From Nocardioides sp. Soil774 (lineage in GTDB: Bacteria; Actinomycetota; Actinomycetes; Propionibacteriales; Nocardioidaceae), in assembly GCF_001428125.1 (NCBI RefSeq), contig NZ_LMSM01000006.1, positions 124,001-188,000 on the forward strand: a stretch of DNA of 64,000 nucleotides, written 5' to 3'. A program made the position numbers and the translations under genes. The notes beneath the pieces are model-generated. The model made no database searches, was not told where the DNA came from, and was given only the letters and a program-made list of their open reading frames with translations. Below are positions 1 through 8,735 of the stretch, in pieces (position 1 is the stretch's first letter; each line of letters opens with the position of its first letter).

Positions 1-320
1 ACGACCCGTCCGGCTTTTCGTGGATCGACGCCAACGACGCGGGCCGCAACACGTTCTCCTTCGTGCGCAGCGCCCCGGGCCACCCCGACCTCGTCTGCGT
101 GACCAACTTCGCCGGCACCCCGCACGAGGGCTACCGGCTCGGGCTGCCGTCCGACGGGCGCTGGGACGAGGTGCTCAACACCGACGCCGAGACCTACCTC
201 GGCTCGGGGGTGGGCAACCTCGGCGTGATCACGGCGACCAAGGGCGATCACCACGGGCAGCCGGCGTACGCCGACATCGTGGTCCCGCCGCTGGCCACGG
301 TCTGGTTCCGCAAGGCCTGA
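1..320 (+). CDS. glgB: 1,4-alpha-glucan branching enzyme, C-terminal fragment
   Basis: Partial gene: the reading frame is open at the left edge (first full codon at base 3) and stops at 318-320, giving about 105 residues. The segment GFSWIDANDAGRNTFSF followed by the beta-rich tail (VTNFAGTPHEGYRLGLP, VLNTDAETYLGSG, the final PPLATVWFR) is the usual C-terminal all-beta domain of GlgB, which makes alpha-1,6 branches in glycogen in the cytoplasm. The catalytic barrel would lie upstream of the window. Assignment rests on recalled family motifs, not on an alignment. Another GH13 enzyme with the same C-terminal domain is the only real alternative. Confidence 0.85.
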   Translation, partial: DPSGFSWIDANDAGRNTFSFVRSAPGHPDLVCVTNFAGTPHEGYRLGLPSDGRWDEVLNTDAETYLGSGVGNLGVITATKGDHHGQPAYADIVVPPLATVWFRKA

Positions 321-330
321 GGAGCCTCGA

Positions 331-368
331 CCGCCGGCCCCCGGAGCGAGCGCTCCAGGGGCCGGCGG
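331..368. terminator. bidirectional hairpin between convergent genes
   Basis: Inverted repeat with 18-nt arms (331-348 and 351-368) and one mismatch, just behind the glgB stop and before the end of the convergent secreted-protein gene. The inner GCG/CGC pairs probably open to form the loop. There is no T run, as is common for GC-rich actinobacterial terminators. Confidence 0.6.
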
Positions 369-396
369 CCTGCATCGTCGTGCCCGACGCCGCGCG

Positions 397-1266
397 TCAG
401 GTGAGGTGGATCATCTCGATCATGCCCATCAAGGCGTGCGGCATGCCGCCCATCTTCGGATCGGGCATGAAGCAGAGCACGACGTACTGACCGGGCGGCA
501 GGTCGTAGTCCACGGTCATGGATCGACGCTGCGAGATGACGTCGGCCTGCATGGATCCAGGCATGAACCACGGGGGCGGCCCCTGCGTCTCCGGGCCCTG
601 GAACGTGGCAAGCACCTCCTGCACCGTGGTGCCCTCCTTCACGCGCTGCAGCTCGACGAAGTGGAGGACCTTCGTGGTGGCGGCGTTCTTGAACAAGAAC
701 GTGCCCTTGGCGGGCATGGTCGAGCTTCCGCGCCAGCCCGGTCCGTCGGCAGCGACGATCCGGCCGTCGACGTGCGGGGCCCGGCTCCTCCGCCTCGCCC
801 CGACGACGAACTCCGCCGGCTTAGACGGCCCCTTCTCGCCGAAGGTGAAGGCGAAGTACTTCCCGGGGTGGGGGAAGACGATGGTGCCGGTCCCCCCGGG
901 AGCCAGTCCACCGATGGCGTCGGTCTTGGCATAGATCCGCTTGATGGCCGTCGCCTTGTTCTTGACGAAGCCGGCCACGAGGTCGTGGGAGAACGACGTC
1001 CAGGAGTACCCGCGGCGGAGCGTCCCGAACGACACGGTGGTGTCACCCTTGCCCGTGACCACGAGCTCGGCGCGACCCGCGTGCAGGCCGTCGACCCCGG
1101 TGAGCCTCACCCCTGTGCGTGTGATGTGGGCAGTGATGGTGGGCACGGCCGCACGCGAGTGCTGCACAGGCCGTGGGTTGGCTGTCGCGGTCACCGAGGG
1201 TGCCGCGACGAGCGCCGTCGTGCACAGCACGGCCACAGCCGCGTGCACGAGCATCTTGATCCGCAT
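397..1266 (-). CDS. secreted Met/His-rich protein, possible cupredoxin fold
   Basis: 289 residues from the ATG at 1266, chosen because GGAGG lies 6 nt upstream and because it begins a good Sec signal peptide (basic MRIKM, hydrophobic stretch, cleavage probably near ATA-NPRP). The mature part has no family I can name. The C-terminal region holds a His (TTKVLHFVEL) and ends with YVVLCFMPDP...PHALMGMIEMI, a Cys-His-Met arrangement like the metal loop of blue copper proteins. It is divergent from a multicopper oxidase gene across 133 bp, so a role in extracellular copper handling or electron transfer is a reasonable inference. Copper binding is not proven by sequence alone. Confidence 0.6.
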   Translation of the reverse strand: MRIKMLVHAAVAVLCTTALVAAPSVTATANPRPVQHSRAAVPTITAHITRTGVRLTGVDGLHAGRAELVVTGKGDTTVSFGTLRRGYSWTSFSHDLVAGFVKNKATAIKRIYAKTDAIGGLAPGGTGTIVFPHPGKYFAFTFGEKGPSKPAEFVVGARRRSRAPHVDGRIVAADGPGWRGSSTMPAKGTFLFKNAATTKVLHFVELQRVKEGTTVQEVLATFQGPETQGPPPWFMPGSMQADVISQRRSMTVDYDLPPGQYVVLCFMPDPKMGGMPHALMGMIEMIHLT

Positions 1267-1399
1267 GTGGTGCCTCCGTAACTGGGTGGTGCCAGGTCGG
1301 CGACCGCCGGCCACTTCTCGACGAACGCACCCTTGCACCACTCCTCGTCAGTGGTTCTGCTGATGTCCAGACCACCCGACTTTTGGGGATGCCGGACGG

Positions 1400-3292
1400 G
1401 TGCGGGAGACAGATACTTCACGCGTGGGGGGCACGGTCAGGCAGCGATCGGTCATCGGGCTCGCAGTCGCGGCCTGGTGTGCCGCAGCGCTCGTCGCCTA
1501 CGACGTGACCCCGCTGACGATCGTTGCCGGCACCAGTTCGCCAGCGGCACGTGCAGAGGCTGCATCAGGCGGGACGTCGGCCACGATCGTGATCAACCGC
1601 GGGGACGCGAGCAAGTCGTACTCCACACCCCTGGTGACCGTGTCCGGTGATGGCACCCTCAGCGTCACGAACCTCGACGTCTACGACCACACCGTCACGT
1701 CCATCGCGCTGGCAGGCGACGGCACTCCCTTGTTCGACGTCAAGGTCCTGCACGGCACCACGGTGGCCATCCCGGCGGTCGACGGCCTCGCCTCCGGCAG
1801 CTACGACTTCTACTGTCGCTTCCACCCCAACATGCGCGGCACCCTCGTGGTCGACCGGAGCGGTGGGGGCACTGCGCCCGAACCGGTGGCGTTCGACCAA
1901 CCCCTCGTGATTCCCTCCGTGCTCAGCGGCCCGCACGTCCGGTTGCGCATGCGCGAGGCCGGCGTACGCATCCTCCCGACGGGACCGCTCACGCGCATGT
2001 GGACCTTCGGTGGCACCTGGCCCGGACCCACGATCACACGCCCGGCGGGCAGGGCCACCAGTGTCACGTTCGTCAACGCCCTGCCCAAACGAGCGGGGTC
2101 CATGACGGTGCACCTGCACGGCGACCACCACGATCCCGTGGACGACGGCCAGCCGACCCAGTTCCTCATCCCCCGCGGCGCGGCGCGGACCTACTACTAC
2201 CCGCTGACCTACGGCGGGAATCCCGAGCCCAGCTCGTTCTTCTGGTACCACGACCACCGCATGGACCACACCGCGCGCAACAACTGGCGTGGCCTGCAGG
2301 GCATGTTCCTCGTCTCGGACGCCGCCGACCGCAGGCTCCACCTTCCTACCGGGGTGCGCGACGTCCCCCTGATGGTGGCCGACCGCTCCTTCGGCAACCA
2401 CAACCGGCTCGCCAACCCCTTCGCCACAGCGCCCGCGATGGTGCATCACGGAGGTCAGATGTTCTTCGTCGGACCGAGCGCCCCGCCCAACGACGCCACC
2501 ACCGGGACCCACGTGCTGGTGAACGGCCGTTTCCTCCCCCACCTCGACGTGACCGCCACCCGTTACCGGTTGCGACTCCTCAACGCATCGAGCGCCTCCG
2601 CCTACGCCTTCGCGCTGTCCGACGGCCGACCCCTCATCCAGATCGGCACCGGCAACGGCCTCCTCCCCCGTCCCGTCGCCCGGGAGCAGATCCTGCTCGG
2701 TCCGGCGCAGCGCGCGGACGTCCTGGTCGACTTCCACGGCGAGGAGGGCACCGCAGTGACGCTGAGGTCGGTGCCCCGCTCGGACGGATCCGCCGGGACC
2801 GGTACCCGGATCGCCCCCCTGATGGAGTTCCGGGTCAACGGCGCGGCGACCGACGACTCGGTGCTTCCGACGAAGCTGCCTGCTCCCGAGCTCGTCGAGC
2901 CCCCACGCCGGGTGAGCAAGACCTGGACCTTCGACCTGACCGGGACTCCAGCGACGGGCAGCGCGTGGACGATCAACGGCCGACCGTTCGATCCACACCG
3001 CGTCGACTACGAGGTCCCGCTGGGCGTCACGCAGAGGTGGCGACTGCGCAACACGAGCGAGGTGACCCACTACGTCCACATCCACGCCGGCCAGTGGCGC
3101 ACCCTGCTCCGCGACGGCAAGGCACCTCCTCCCTGGGAGCGGGGCCTCGAGGACACCTGGCGCCTCGACCCGGGAGAAGTCGTGGAGGTGGCCACCCGCT
3201 TCACCGACTACACCGGCCCCTTCATGATCCACTGCCACATGCTCGACCACGAGGACCACGGGATGATGGCCCGCTTCGACGTCGTGCGCTGA
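1400..3292 (+). CDS. multicopper oxidase with extra N-terminal cupredoxin domain
   Basis: 630 residues from GTG 1400 (GTG 1424 is an alternative). An N-terminal hydrophobic segment (about 17-35) indicates export. Residues about 60-152 form a plastocyanin-like domain with H97, C139, H142 and M145 as type 1 copper ligands. The rest is a laccase/CotA-type oxidase: HLHG (238-241), WYHDH (282-286), HYVHIH (557-562) and the C-terminal HCH...H...M (611, 612, 613, 617, 622), which supply the trinuclear and type 1 sites. Family members oxidise phenols, bilirubin, Mn(II) or Cu(I) with O2. The substrate cannot be read here. Four cupredoxin units in one chain exceeds the usual three-domain form. Neighbour: divergent secreted protein with a similar metal motif. 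Confidence 0.88.
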   Translation: MRETDTSRVGGTVRQRSVIGLAVAAWCAAALVAYDVTPLTIVAGTSSPAARAEAASGGTSATIVINRGDASKSYSTPLVTVSGDGTLSVTNLDVYDHTVTSIALAGDGTPLFDVKVLHGTTVAIPAVDGLASGSYDFYCRFHPNMRGTLVVDRSGGGTAPEPVAFDQPLVIPSVLSGPHVRLRMREAGVRILPTGPLTRMWTFGGTWPGPTITRPAGRATSVTFVNALPKRAGSMTVHLHGDHHDPVDDGQPTQFLIPRGAARTYYYPLTYGGNPEPSSFFWYHDHRMDHTARNNWRGLQGMFLVSDAADRRLHLPTGVRDVPLMVADRSFGNHNRLANPFATAPAMVHHGGQMFFVGPSAPPNDATTGTHVLVNGRFLPHLDVTATRYRLRLLNASSASAYAFALSDGRPLIQIGTGNGLLPRPVAREQILLGPAQRADVLVDFHGEEGTAVTLRSVPRSDGSAGTGTRIAPLMEFRVNGAATDDSVLPTKLPAPELVEPPRRVSKTWTFDLTGTPATGSAWTINGRPFDPHRVDYEVPLGVTQRWRLRNTSEVTHYVHIHAGQWRTLLRDGKAPPPWERGLEDTWRLDPGEVVEVATRFTDYTGPFMIHCHMLDHEDHGMMARFDVVR

Positions 3293-3319
3293 CGCGAGCC
3301 CCGCCACGCACCGCCTCGC

Positions 3320-3325
3320 TAGGGT
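3320..3325 (+). promoter_or_regulatory. -10 box TAGGGT, leaderless start
   Basis: TAGGGT followed by exactly 6 nt and GTG 3332. Transcription would start at or beside the start codon. The spacer GAGGAC could also act as a ribosome site if the transcript starts earlier. Confidence 0.5.
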
Positions 3326-3331
3326 GAGGAC

Positions 3332-4354
3332 GTGCCAGACGACCAGCCGACACTGACCGACGGCGTGGTGACGCTCCGCCCGTGGCGCGACGACGACGTG
3401 GCCGAGGCGGTCGCCGGGCACGACGAGGAGATGGCCCGCTGGTTCGGCTGGGACGCCGCCGACGTGAGCGAGGAGCGGCACCGCGCGGCCATCTCGGCGT
3501 GGCGCCGGCGCTACGCCGCGGGCGAGCAGGCCTCGTTCGTCGTCGAGCACGACGGCCGGCTGGCCGGCAGCGTCGAGCTGACCCGCGAGGGCAGCGTCGG
3601 CGCGAGCCTGTCCTGGACGCTCTACGCCGGCCACCGCGGCCGCGGCCTCGCCGCCCGCGCGGTCCGCGTGCTCGTCGACTGGGCCCTCGCCGAGGTCGGC
3701 CAGGGCGGGCTGGGGCTGCAGCGCGTGGAGGCGCGCGTCGACGCCGACAACGCGCGCTCGCTGCGGGTCGCCACCCGCGCGGGGCTGCACCGCGAGGGCG
3801 TGCAGCGCGTCGTGCCCGGGATGGGCGAGCGCCCCTCAGCGACGGCGTACGTCGTCCTGTCGCGGCTCTCGACCGACCCGCCGCTCAGCGAGCCGGAGAG
3901 CTTCCGCGCCCTCCTCAACTCCTTCCTCCCCCGCAAGCGCGCCATCTCGCAGATGCTCGTGCGCGACCCCGAGGGTCGTGTGCTGCTGTGCCAGCTCACC
4001 TACAAGCGCGACTGGGACCTCCCCGGAGGGGTGGTCGAGGTCGGGGAGTCGCCGCGGCTCGCTGTCGAGCGGGAGGTCGAGGAGGAGCTCGGTCTCGCAC
4101 TCGCGCCCGGCGACCTGCTGCTCACCGACTGGCTCCCCACCTGGGGCGGCTGGGACGACGCCGTCTGCCTGGTCTTCGACGGCGGCACCCACCCGTCCTC
4201 GCTGCTCGACACCGTGGTGAAGCAGGAGCGTGAGATCCGCGACGCGCGCTTCTGCACCCTCGAGGAGGTCGACGATCTCGCCGCCGACTTCACCGCGCGC
4301 CGCATCCGCGCGGCCGTCACCGGCGAAGGGACGTATACGGAGTCCGGTCGCTGA
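3332..4354 (+). CDS. GNAT acetyltransferase - Nudix hydrolase fusion
   Basis: 340 residues from GTG 3332. Residues about 5-180 are a RimJ/RimL-like GNAT domain (LRPWRDDDVAEAV; acetyl-CoA loop around GHRGRGLAARAVRVLVDWAL; VDADNARSLRVATRAGL). Residues about 195-335 are a Nudix domain with a clear box GGVVEVGESPRLAVEREV-EEELGL, whose Glu residues bind Mg2+ for diphosphate hydrolysis. Both parts look intact, so this should be a bifunctional cytoplasmic enzyme. Substrates are unknown: the GNAT half could acetylate an amine or protein N-terminus, and the Nudix half could cleave a nucleotide-type diphosphate. ppdK starts 7 bp downstream and may be co-transcribed. Confidence 0.85.
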   Translation: MPDDQPTLTDGVVTLRPWRDDDVAEAVAGHDEEMARWFGWDAADVSEERHRAAISAWRRRYAAGEQASFVVEHDGRLAGSVELTREGSVGASLSWTLYAGHRGRGLAARAVRVLVDWALAEVGQGGLGLQRVEARVDADNARSLRVATRAGLHREGVQRVVPGMGERPSATAYVVLSRLSTDPPLSEPESFRALLNSFLPRKRAISQMLVRDPEGRVLLCQLTYKRDWDLPGGVVEVGESPRLAVEREVEEELGLALAPGDLLLTDWLPTWGGWDDAVCLVFDGGTHPSSLLDTVVKQEREIRDARFCTLEEVDDLAADFTARRIRAAVTGEGTYTESGR

Positions 4355-4360
4355 GGCAGG

Positions 4361-7069
4361 ATGCCTCCCATGGCTTGGGTCTACGAATTCTCACAGGGCA
4401 GCAAGGACCAGAAGGACCTCCTCGGGGGCAAGGGGGCGAACCTCGCCGAGATGACCAACCTGGGCCTGCCGGTCCCACCCGGGTTCACCATCTCGACCGA
4501 GACCTGCCGCGCCTACCTCGCGCAGTCCGACGACGACGCGAGCGGTGCGGGCGGTGAGCCCGAGGGCCTGGCCGAGGAGGTGACCGAGCACCTCGCCCGC
4601 CTGGAGGAGGCGATGGGCAAGAAGCTCGGCGACGCCGACAACCCGCTCCTGGTCTCGGTGCGGTCCGGGGCGAAGTTCTCGATGCCGGGCATGATGGAGA
4701 CCGTCCTCAACGTCGGCCTCAACGACACCTCCGTGGGCGGCCTCGCGGCTCGCAGCGAGTCCGAGCGCTTCGCCCTCGACTCCTACCGCCGCCTGCTGCA
4801 GATGTTCGGCGGCACGGTGCTCCACGTCGACTCCGAGCTGTTCGCCGAGGCGCTCGACGCCGCCAAGGACGCCAAGGGCACCCAGTCCGACCTCGACCTC
4901 GACGCCGACGACCTGCGCGGGCTCGTCGACAGCTTCAAGGCGATCATCAAGGAGCAGACCGGGCACGACTTCCCGCAGGACCCCCGTGAGCAGCTCGACC
5001 TCGCCATCCGGGCGGTCTTCGACTCCTGGAACACCGACCGGGCCCGGCTCTACCGCCGCCAGGAGCGGATCCCGGAGGACCTGGGCACCGCCGTCAACGT
5101 CCAGGCCATGGTCTTCGGCAACTTCGGCATGGACTCCGGCTCCGGCGTCGCCTTCACCCGCGACCCGGCCAGCGGCGAGCAGGGCGTCTACGGCGACTAC
5201 CTGCAGAACGCGCAGGGCGAGGACGTCGTCGCCGGCATCCGCAACACCGTGTCGCTCGCCGACATGGCCGACATCGACCAGTCGTCCTACGACGACCTGA
5301 TGCAGATCATGACGCGCCTCGAGCGGCACTACCGCGACATGTGCGACATCGAGTTCACCGTGGAGCGCGGCAAGCTCTGGATGCTCCAGACCCGCGTCGG
5401 CAAGCGCACCCCCGAGGCGGCGTTCCGCATCGCGGTCCACATGGTCGACGAGGGCCTGATCCAGATGGACGAGGCGGTGCTGCGCGTGACCGGCGACCAG
5501 CTCGCCCAGCTGATGTTCCCGCGCTTCGACGAGACGTCCGAGCGCACGCTGCTGGCCACCGGCATGAACGCCTCCCCCGGCGCCGCGGTCGGGAAGGCCG
5601 TCTTCGACTCCGACACCGCCGTCGAGTGGACCGAGCGCGGCGAGGACGTGATCCTCGTGCGCAAGGAGACCAACCCCGACGACCTGCGCGGCATGGTCGC
5701 CGCACGCGGCATCCTCACCAGTCGCGGCGGCAAGACCTCGCACGCCGCGGTCGTCGCCCGCGGCATGGGCGTCACGTGCGTGTGCGGCGCGGAGTCCCTC
5801 GACGTCGACACCCGCGGCAAGCAGTTCACCGTGCGCGGCGGGGAGACGGTGCGCGAGGGAGACGTCATCTCGATCGACGGCACGACCGGCGAGGTCTTCG
5901 CAGGCGCGGTGCCGGTCTCCGACTCCGTGGTCGTACGCCACTTCGAGGGCGAGAAGCTCGACGACGACCTGGCCCTGGCCGTGTCGCGGATCATGGCCCA
6001 CGCCGACGGTGCGCGTCGCCTGCGCGTGCGCACCAACGCCGACACCCCTGAGGACGCCGCCCGCGCACGGCGCTTCGGCGCCCAGGGCATCGGGCTGTGC
6101 CGCACCGAGCACATGTTCCTCGGCGAGCGCCGCGAGCTGGTGGAGAAGCTCATCGTGGCCGAGGGCGAGGCCGGCCAGGACGAGGCGCTGGCGGCGCTCC
6201 TGCCGCTCCAGCGCCAGGACTTCACCGAGATCCTGGAGGCGATGGACGGCCTGCCGGTGACGATCCGGCTGCTCGACCCGCCGCTGCACGAGTTCCTCCC
6301 CGACCTCACCGACCTCAGCGTGCAGGTCGCGCTGGCCGAGGAGCGCGGCGAGAGCGACGAGCGCGCCACGACCCTGCTCACCCACGTGCGGCGCCTGCAC
6401 GAGCAGAACCCGATGCTCGGCCTGCGCGGCGTACGCCTCGGCATCCAGATCCCGGGCCTGTTCCGCATGCAGGCACGCGCCATCGCGGAGGCCGCGGCCG
6501 ACCGGATGGAGGTGCACGGCACCCCGCGCGCGGAGATCATGGTGCCGCTGGTGGCCAGCGTGCGCGAGCTGCAGATCGTGCGAGCCCAGCTCGAGCACGA
6601 GATCGCCGAGGTCCAGGAGTCGCGCGGCGTCAAGCTCGACATCTCGATCGGCACCATGATCGAGCTCCCGCGCGCGGCCTTCCTCGCCGACCGCATCGCC
6701 AAGGCCGCCGACTTCTTCTCCTTCGGCACCAACGACCTCACGCAGATGGCGTGGGGCTTCTCGCGCGACGACGTCGAGGCGTCCTTCTTCTCGCGCTACT
6801 TCGAGCACGGCATCTTCGACGTCTCGCCGTTCGAGTCGCTCGACCAGCTCGGCGTCGGCGGCATGGTGGAGATGGGCACGAAGAAGGGTCGCAAGACCCG
6901 CTCCGACCTCAAGGTCGGCGTGTGCGGCGAGCACGGCGGCGACCCGCTGTCGGTGCACTTCTTCCACCGCGTGGGGCTGGACTACGTGTCCTGCTCGCCG
7001 TTCCGCGTGCCGGTCGCCCGGCTCGAGGCCGGGCGCGCGGTGCTGGAGAAGCGCGCCTCGACCAGCTGA
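4361..7069 (+). CDS. ppdK: pyruvate, phosphate dikinase
   Basis: 902 residues, normal family length. It interconverts pyruvate, ATP and phosphate with PEP, AMP and PPi. The N-terminal nucleotide-binding part shows QGSKDQKDLLGGKGANLAEM and SGAKFSMPGMMETVLN. The swivelling phosphohistidine domain has GGKTSHAA with H461. The C-terminal TIM barrel has SFGTNDLTQMAWG and CGEHGGDP with active-site C855. Start ATG 4361 has GAGG close upstream; ATG 4370 is an equally possible start (MAWVYEFSQG). It follows the GNAT-Nudix gene by 6 bp and converges on the ybbN-like gene with 4 bp between stops. A role in gluconeogenesis or PEP supply fits an organism using acetyl-CoA assimilation. Confidence 0.96.
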   Translation: MPPMAWVYEFSQGSKDQKDLLGGKGANLAEMTNLGLPVPPGFTISTETCRAYLAQSDDDASGAGGEPEGLAEEVTEHLARLEEAMGKKLGDADNPLLVSVRSGAKFSMPGMMETVLNVGLNDTSVGGLAARSESERFALDSYRRLLQMFGGTVLHVDSELFAEALDAAKDAKGTQSDLDLDADDLRGLVDSFKAIIKEQTGHDFPQDPREQLDLAIRAVFDSWNTDRARLYRRQERIPEDLGTAVNVQAMVFGNFGMDSGSGVAFTRDPASGEQGVYGDYLQNAQGEDVVAGIRNTVSLADMADIDQSSYDDLMQIMTRLERHYRDMCDIEFTVERGKLWMLQTRVGKRTPEAAFRIAVHMVDEGLIQMDEAVLRVTGDQLAQLMFPRFDETSERTLLATGMNASPGAAVGKAVFDSDTAVEWTERGEDVILVRKETNPDDLRGMVAARGILTSRGGKTSHAAVVARGMGVTCVCGAESLDVDTRGKQFTVRGGETVREGDVISIDGTTGEVFAGAVPVSDSVVVRHFEGEKLDDDLALAVSRIMAHADGARRLRVRTNADTPEDAARARRFGAQGIGLCRTEHMFLGERRELVEKLIVAEGEAGQDEALAALLPLQRQDFTEILEAMDGLPVTIRLLDPPLHEFLPDLTDLSVQVALAEERGESDERATTLLTHVRRLHEQNPMLGLRGVRLGIQIPGLFRMQARAIAEAAADRMEVHGTPRAEIMVPLVASVRELQIVRAQLEHEIAEVQESRGVKLDISIGTMIELPRAAFLADRIAKAADFFSFGTNDLTQMAWGFSRDDVEASFFSRYFEHGIFDVSPFESLDQLGVGGMVEMGTKKGRKTRSDLKVGVCGEHGGDPLSVHFFHRVGLDYVSCSPFRVPVARLEAGRAVLEKRASTS

Positions 7070-7073
7070 TCGC

Positions 7074-8012
7074 TCAGAACAGCGCAGAGGCCAGGTTGCG
7101 ACGGCCCGCCAGCACGCGCGGGTCGTCGTTGCCGACCGCCGCGAACAGCCCCAGCAGGTGGTCGCGCGCCCGCGAGCGCTCCGGGTCGGCCGTGCGGGCG
7201 ACGAGGTTGACCAGGCGGGTGAACGCGTCCTCGACGTGCCCACCGAGCATGTCGAGGTCGGCGACCATCGTCTGGGCGTCCACGTCGTCGGGGGCGTCGG
7301 CCGCCGCGGCGCGCGCCTGCGCGAGGTCGACACCCTGCGTGCGCTGCATGACCTGGGCGATCGCCAGGCCGCCTGCGGCCTCGACGTCGGCAGGGTTGGC
7401 GTCGACCAGCTTCTGGTACTCCGCGACCGCGGTGTCGATGTCGCCGGCGGCGAGCGCGTCCTGCGCGGGCGCGTAGCGCGGGTCGACGACCTCCTCCTCG
7501 CCCTCGGTCGCGGGCGCTGCGCCGGAGCGGGGCTGGTGGCGCCCGGTGATGCCCTGGGCGGTGAGCTGCTGGCCGACCTGGGTCAGCGCCGTGCGCAGCT
7601 CCTCGATCGGCAGGGGGTCCTGCAGCAGCGGCATGGGGCGGCCGTCGACGACGGCGACCACCAGCGGGATCGAGGGGATCTGCATGGCCTGGGCGATCTG
7701 CGGGGCGGCGTCGATGTCGACCCGCCCGAGCAGGAAGCGGCCCTCGTGCTCCCCCACCACGGTGGCGAGGTCGTCGGCGAGCTGACCGCTCTCGGGCATC
7801 CGGGTGCGCGAGTAGAACACCAAGAGCACCGGAGCCGTCATCGACTGCTCGAGCAGTCCCTGGAAGCTCTGCTCGTCGACCTGCACGCTGTACGACGACG
7901 CCGCGCCGCCGGGCACGTCGGTCGGACGGGCGGGGGCGCCGGGCTGCGGGGCGGGCTTGCCCAGTCCGGAGAGGTCGATGGCACCGGGGCGGCTGAACGG
8001 CTGCTGCGTCAT
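7074..8012 (-). CDS. YbbN-like thioredoxin-fold co-chaperone with TPR tail
   Basis: 312 residues from ATG 8012, placed 7 nt behind a TAGGAT box. After a Pro/Gly-rich N-terminus (1-45), residues about 48-155 form a thioredoxin-like domain (FQGLLEQSMTAPVLLVFYSRTRMPESGQL). The usual CxxC is absent, so it is not an oxidoreductase. The C-terminal half (about 185-310) is made of TPR-like helices (AQDALAAGDIDTAVAEYQKLVDANPADVEAAGGLAIAQ split in two helices). This is the architecture of CnoX/YbbN proteins, which assist chaperones under stress. Function in this organism is inferred from architecture. Confidence 0.82.
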   Translation of the reverse strand: MTQQPFSRPGAIDLSGLGKPAPQPGAPARPTDVPGGAASSYSVQVDEQSFQGLLEQSMTAPVLLVFYSRTRMPESGQLADDLATVVGEHEGRFLLGRVDIDAAPQIAQAMQIPSIPLVVAVVDGRPMPLLQDPLPIEELRTALTQVGQQLTAQGITGRHQPRSGAAPATEGEEEVVDPRYAPAQDALAAGDIDTAVAEYQKLVDANPADVEAAGGLAIAQVMQRTQGVDLAQARAAAADAPDDVDAQTMVADLDMLGGHVEDAFTRLVNLVARTADPERSRARDHLLGLFAAVGNDDPRVLAGRRNLASALF

Positions 8013-8019
8013 GACGACA

Positions 8020-8025
8020 ATCCTA
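8020..8025 (-). promoter_or_regulatory. -10 box TAGGAT, leaderless start
   Basis: On the minus strand TAGGAT is followed by 7 nt and ATG 8012 of the ybbN-like gene. The divergent GtrA gene has its own box 34 bp away. Confidence 0.5.
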
Positions 8026-8058
8026 GGGATGCACGCCATCTCTGCGTGCACGGGTCGG

Positions 8059-8064
8059 TAGCCT
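8059..8064 (+). promoter_or_regulatory. -10 box TAGCCT, leaderless start
   Basis: TAGCCT, then 6 nt, then ATG 8071 of the GtrA-family gene. No ribosome-binding sequence is visible, which agrees with leaderless translation. Confidence 0.5.
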
Positions 8065-8070
8065 CGCAGC

Positions 8071-8667
8071 ATGGGATCGCGGCAAGCCGCCGTGCTGGCG
8101 CGGCACCGGCACAACGTCGCCCTGCTGGGCCGCTTCGCGCTCGTGGGAGCGAGCGGGGTGGTCGTCAACCTGCTCACGCTGGTCGTCCTGCGCCGCGTCG
8201 GCCCGCACTTCGAGGACGCCGTGGTGCCCCTCGGCTCGTCGGGGTTCAACCTGCGCTGGTACCACGTCTACTCCACCGTGGCCTTCCTGGTGGCCAACCT
8301 GACCAACTTCCAGCTGAACCGGAGCTGGACCTTCCGCAGCAGCAGGGCCCGCGGCTGGTGGCGGGAGTACTGGCCCTTCGTCGTGGTGGGCCTGGGCGCG
8401 CAGGTCGTGGGCCTGGCGCTGCTCACCCTGTTCCTGCACCCGCACTCGCCCGTGGGCCTGCCGCGCGACCTGCTCGACGACTCGTCCGGCCTGCGCAGCC
8501 GGCTCTACTGGGCCCAGCTGATCGTGATCGTGCTGGTGACCCCGCTGTCCTTCGTGCTCAACAAGCTGTGGACCTTCGCCGCCGTGCGGACCGGCCGCCC
8601 GGACCTCGCCGACCCCCTCCGCGAGGAGGAAGTGATCGGTGGGACCGATGGGGTCCCGGGCGCCTGA
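8071..8667 (+). CDS. GtrA-family membrane protein
   Basis: 198 residues with four predicted membrane segments (about 22-42, 65-85, 105-125, 148-170). The start RFALVGASGVVVNLLTLVVL and the loop FLVANLTNFQLNRSWTFRS match the GtrA/DPMS family, whose members help move polyprenyl-linked sugars across the membrane or modify cell-surface polysaccharide. The second LNKLWTFAAV repeats the first half's motif, as expected for the internally duplicated family. The lipid-sugar partner is not in the immediate neighbourhood; wecA at 49-50 kb is the nearest glycolipid enzyme. Confidence 0.82.
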   Translation: MGSRQAAVLARHRHNVALLGRFALVGASGVVVNLLTLVVLRRVGPHFEDAVVPLGSSGFNLRWYHVYSTVAFLVANLTNFQLNRSWTFRSSRARGWWREYWPFVVVGLGAQVVGLALLTLFLHPHSPVGLPRDLLDDSSGLRSRLYWAQLIVIVLVTPLSFVLNKLWTFAAVRTGRPDLADPLREEEVIGGTDGVPGA

Positions 8668-8735
8668 CCTCGCCTGTCGGGCCCACCCTTTCGCATGGTA
8701 CAAACTCCCGACGTCCAAGGGAGGACCACCGCGCC

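Noticed and set aside
248..571. Minus-strand open frame over the glgB end and terminator
   Set aside because: It runs through the hairpin at 331-368 and overlaps two real genes with no domain or ribosome site.
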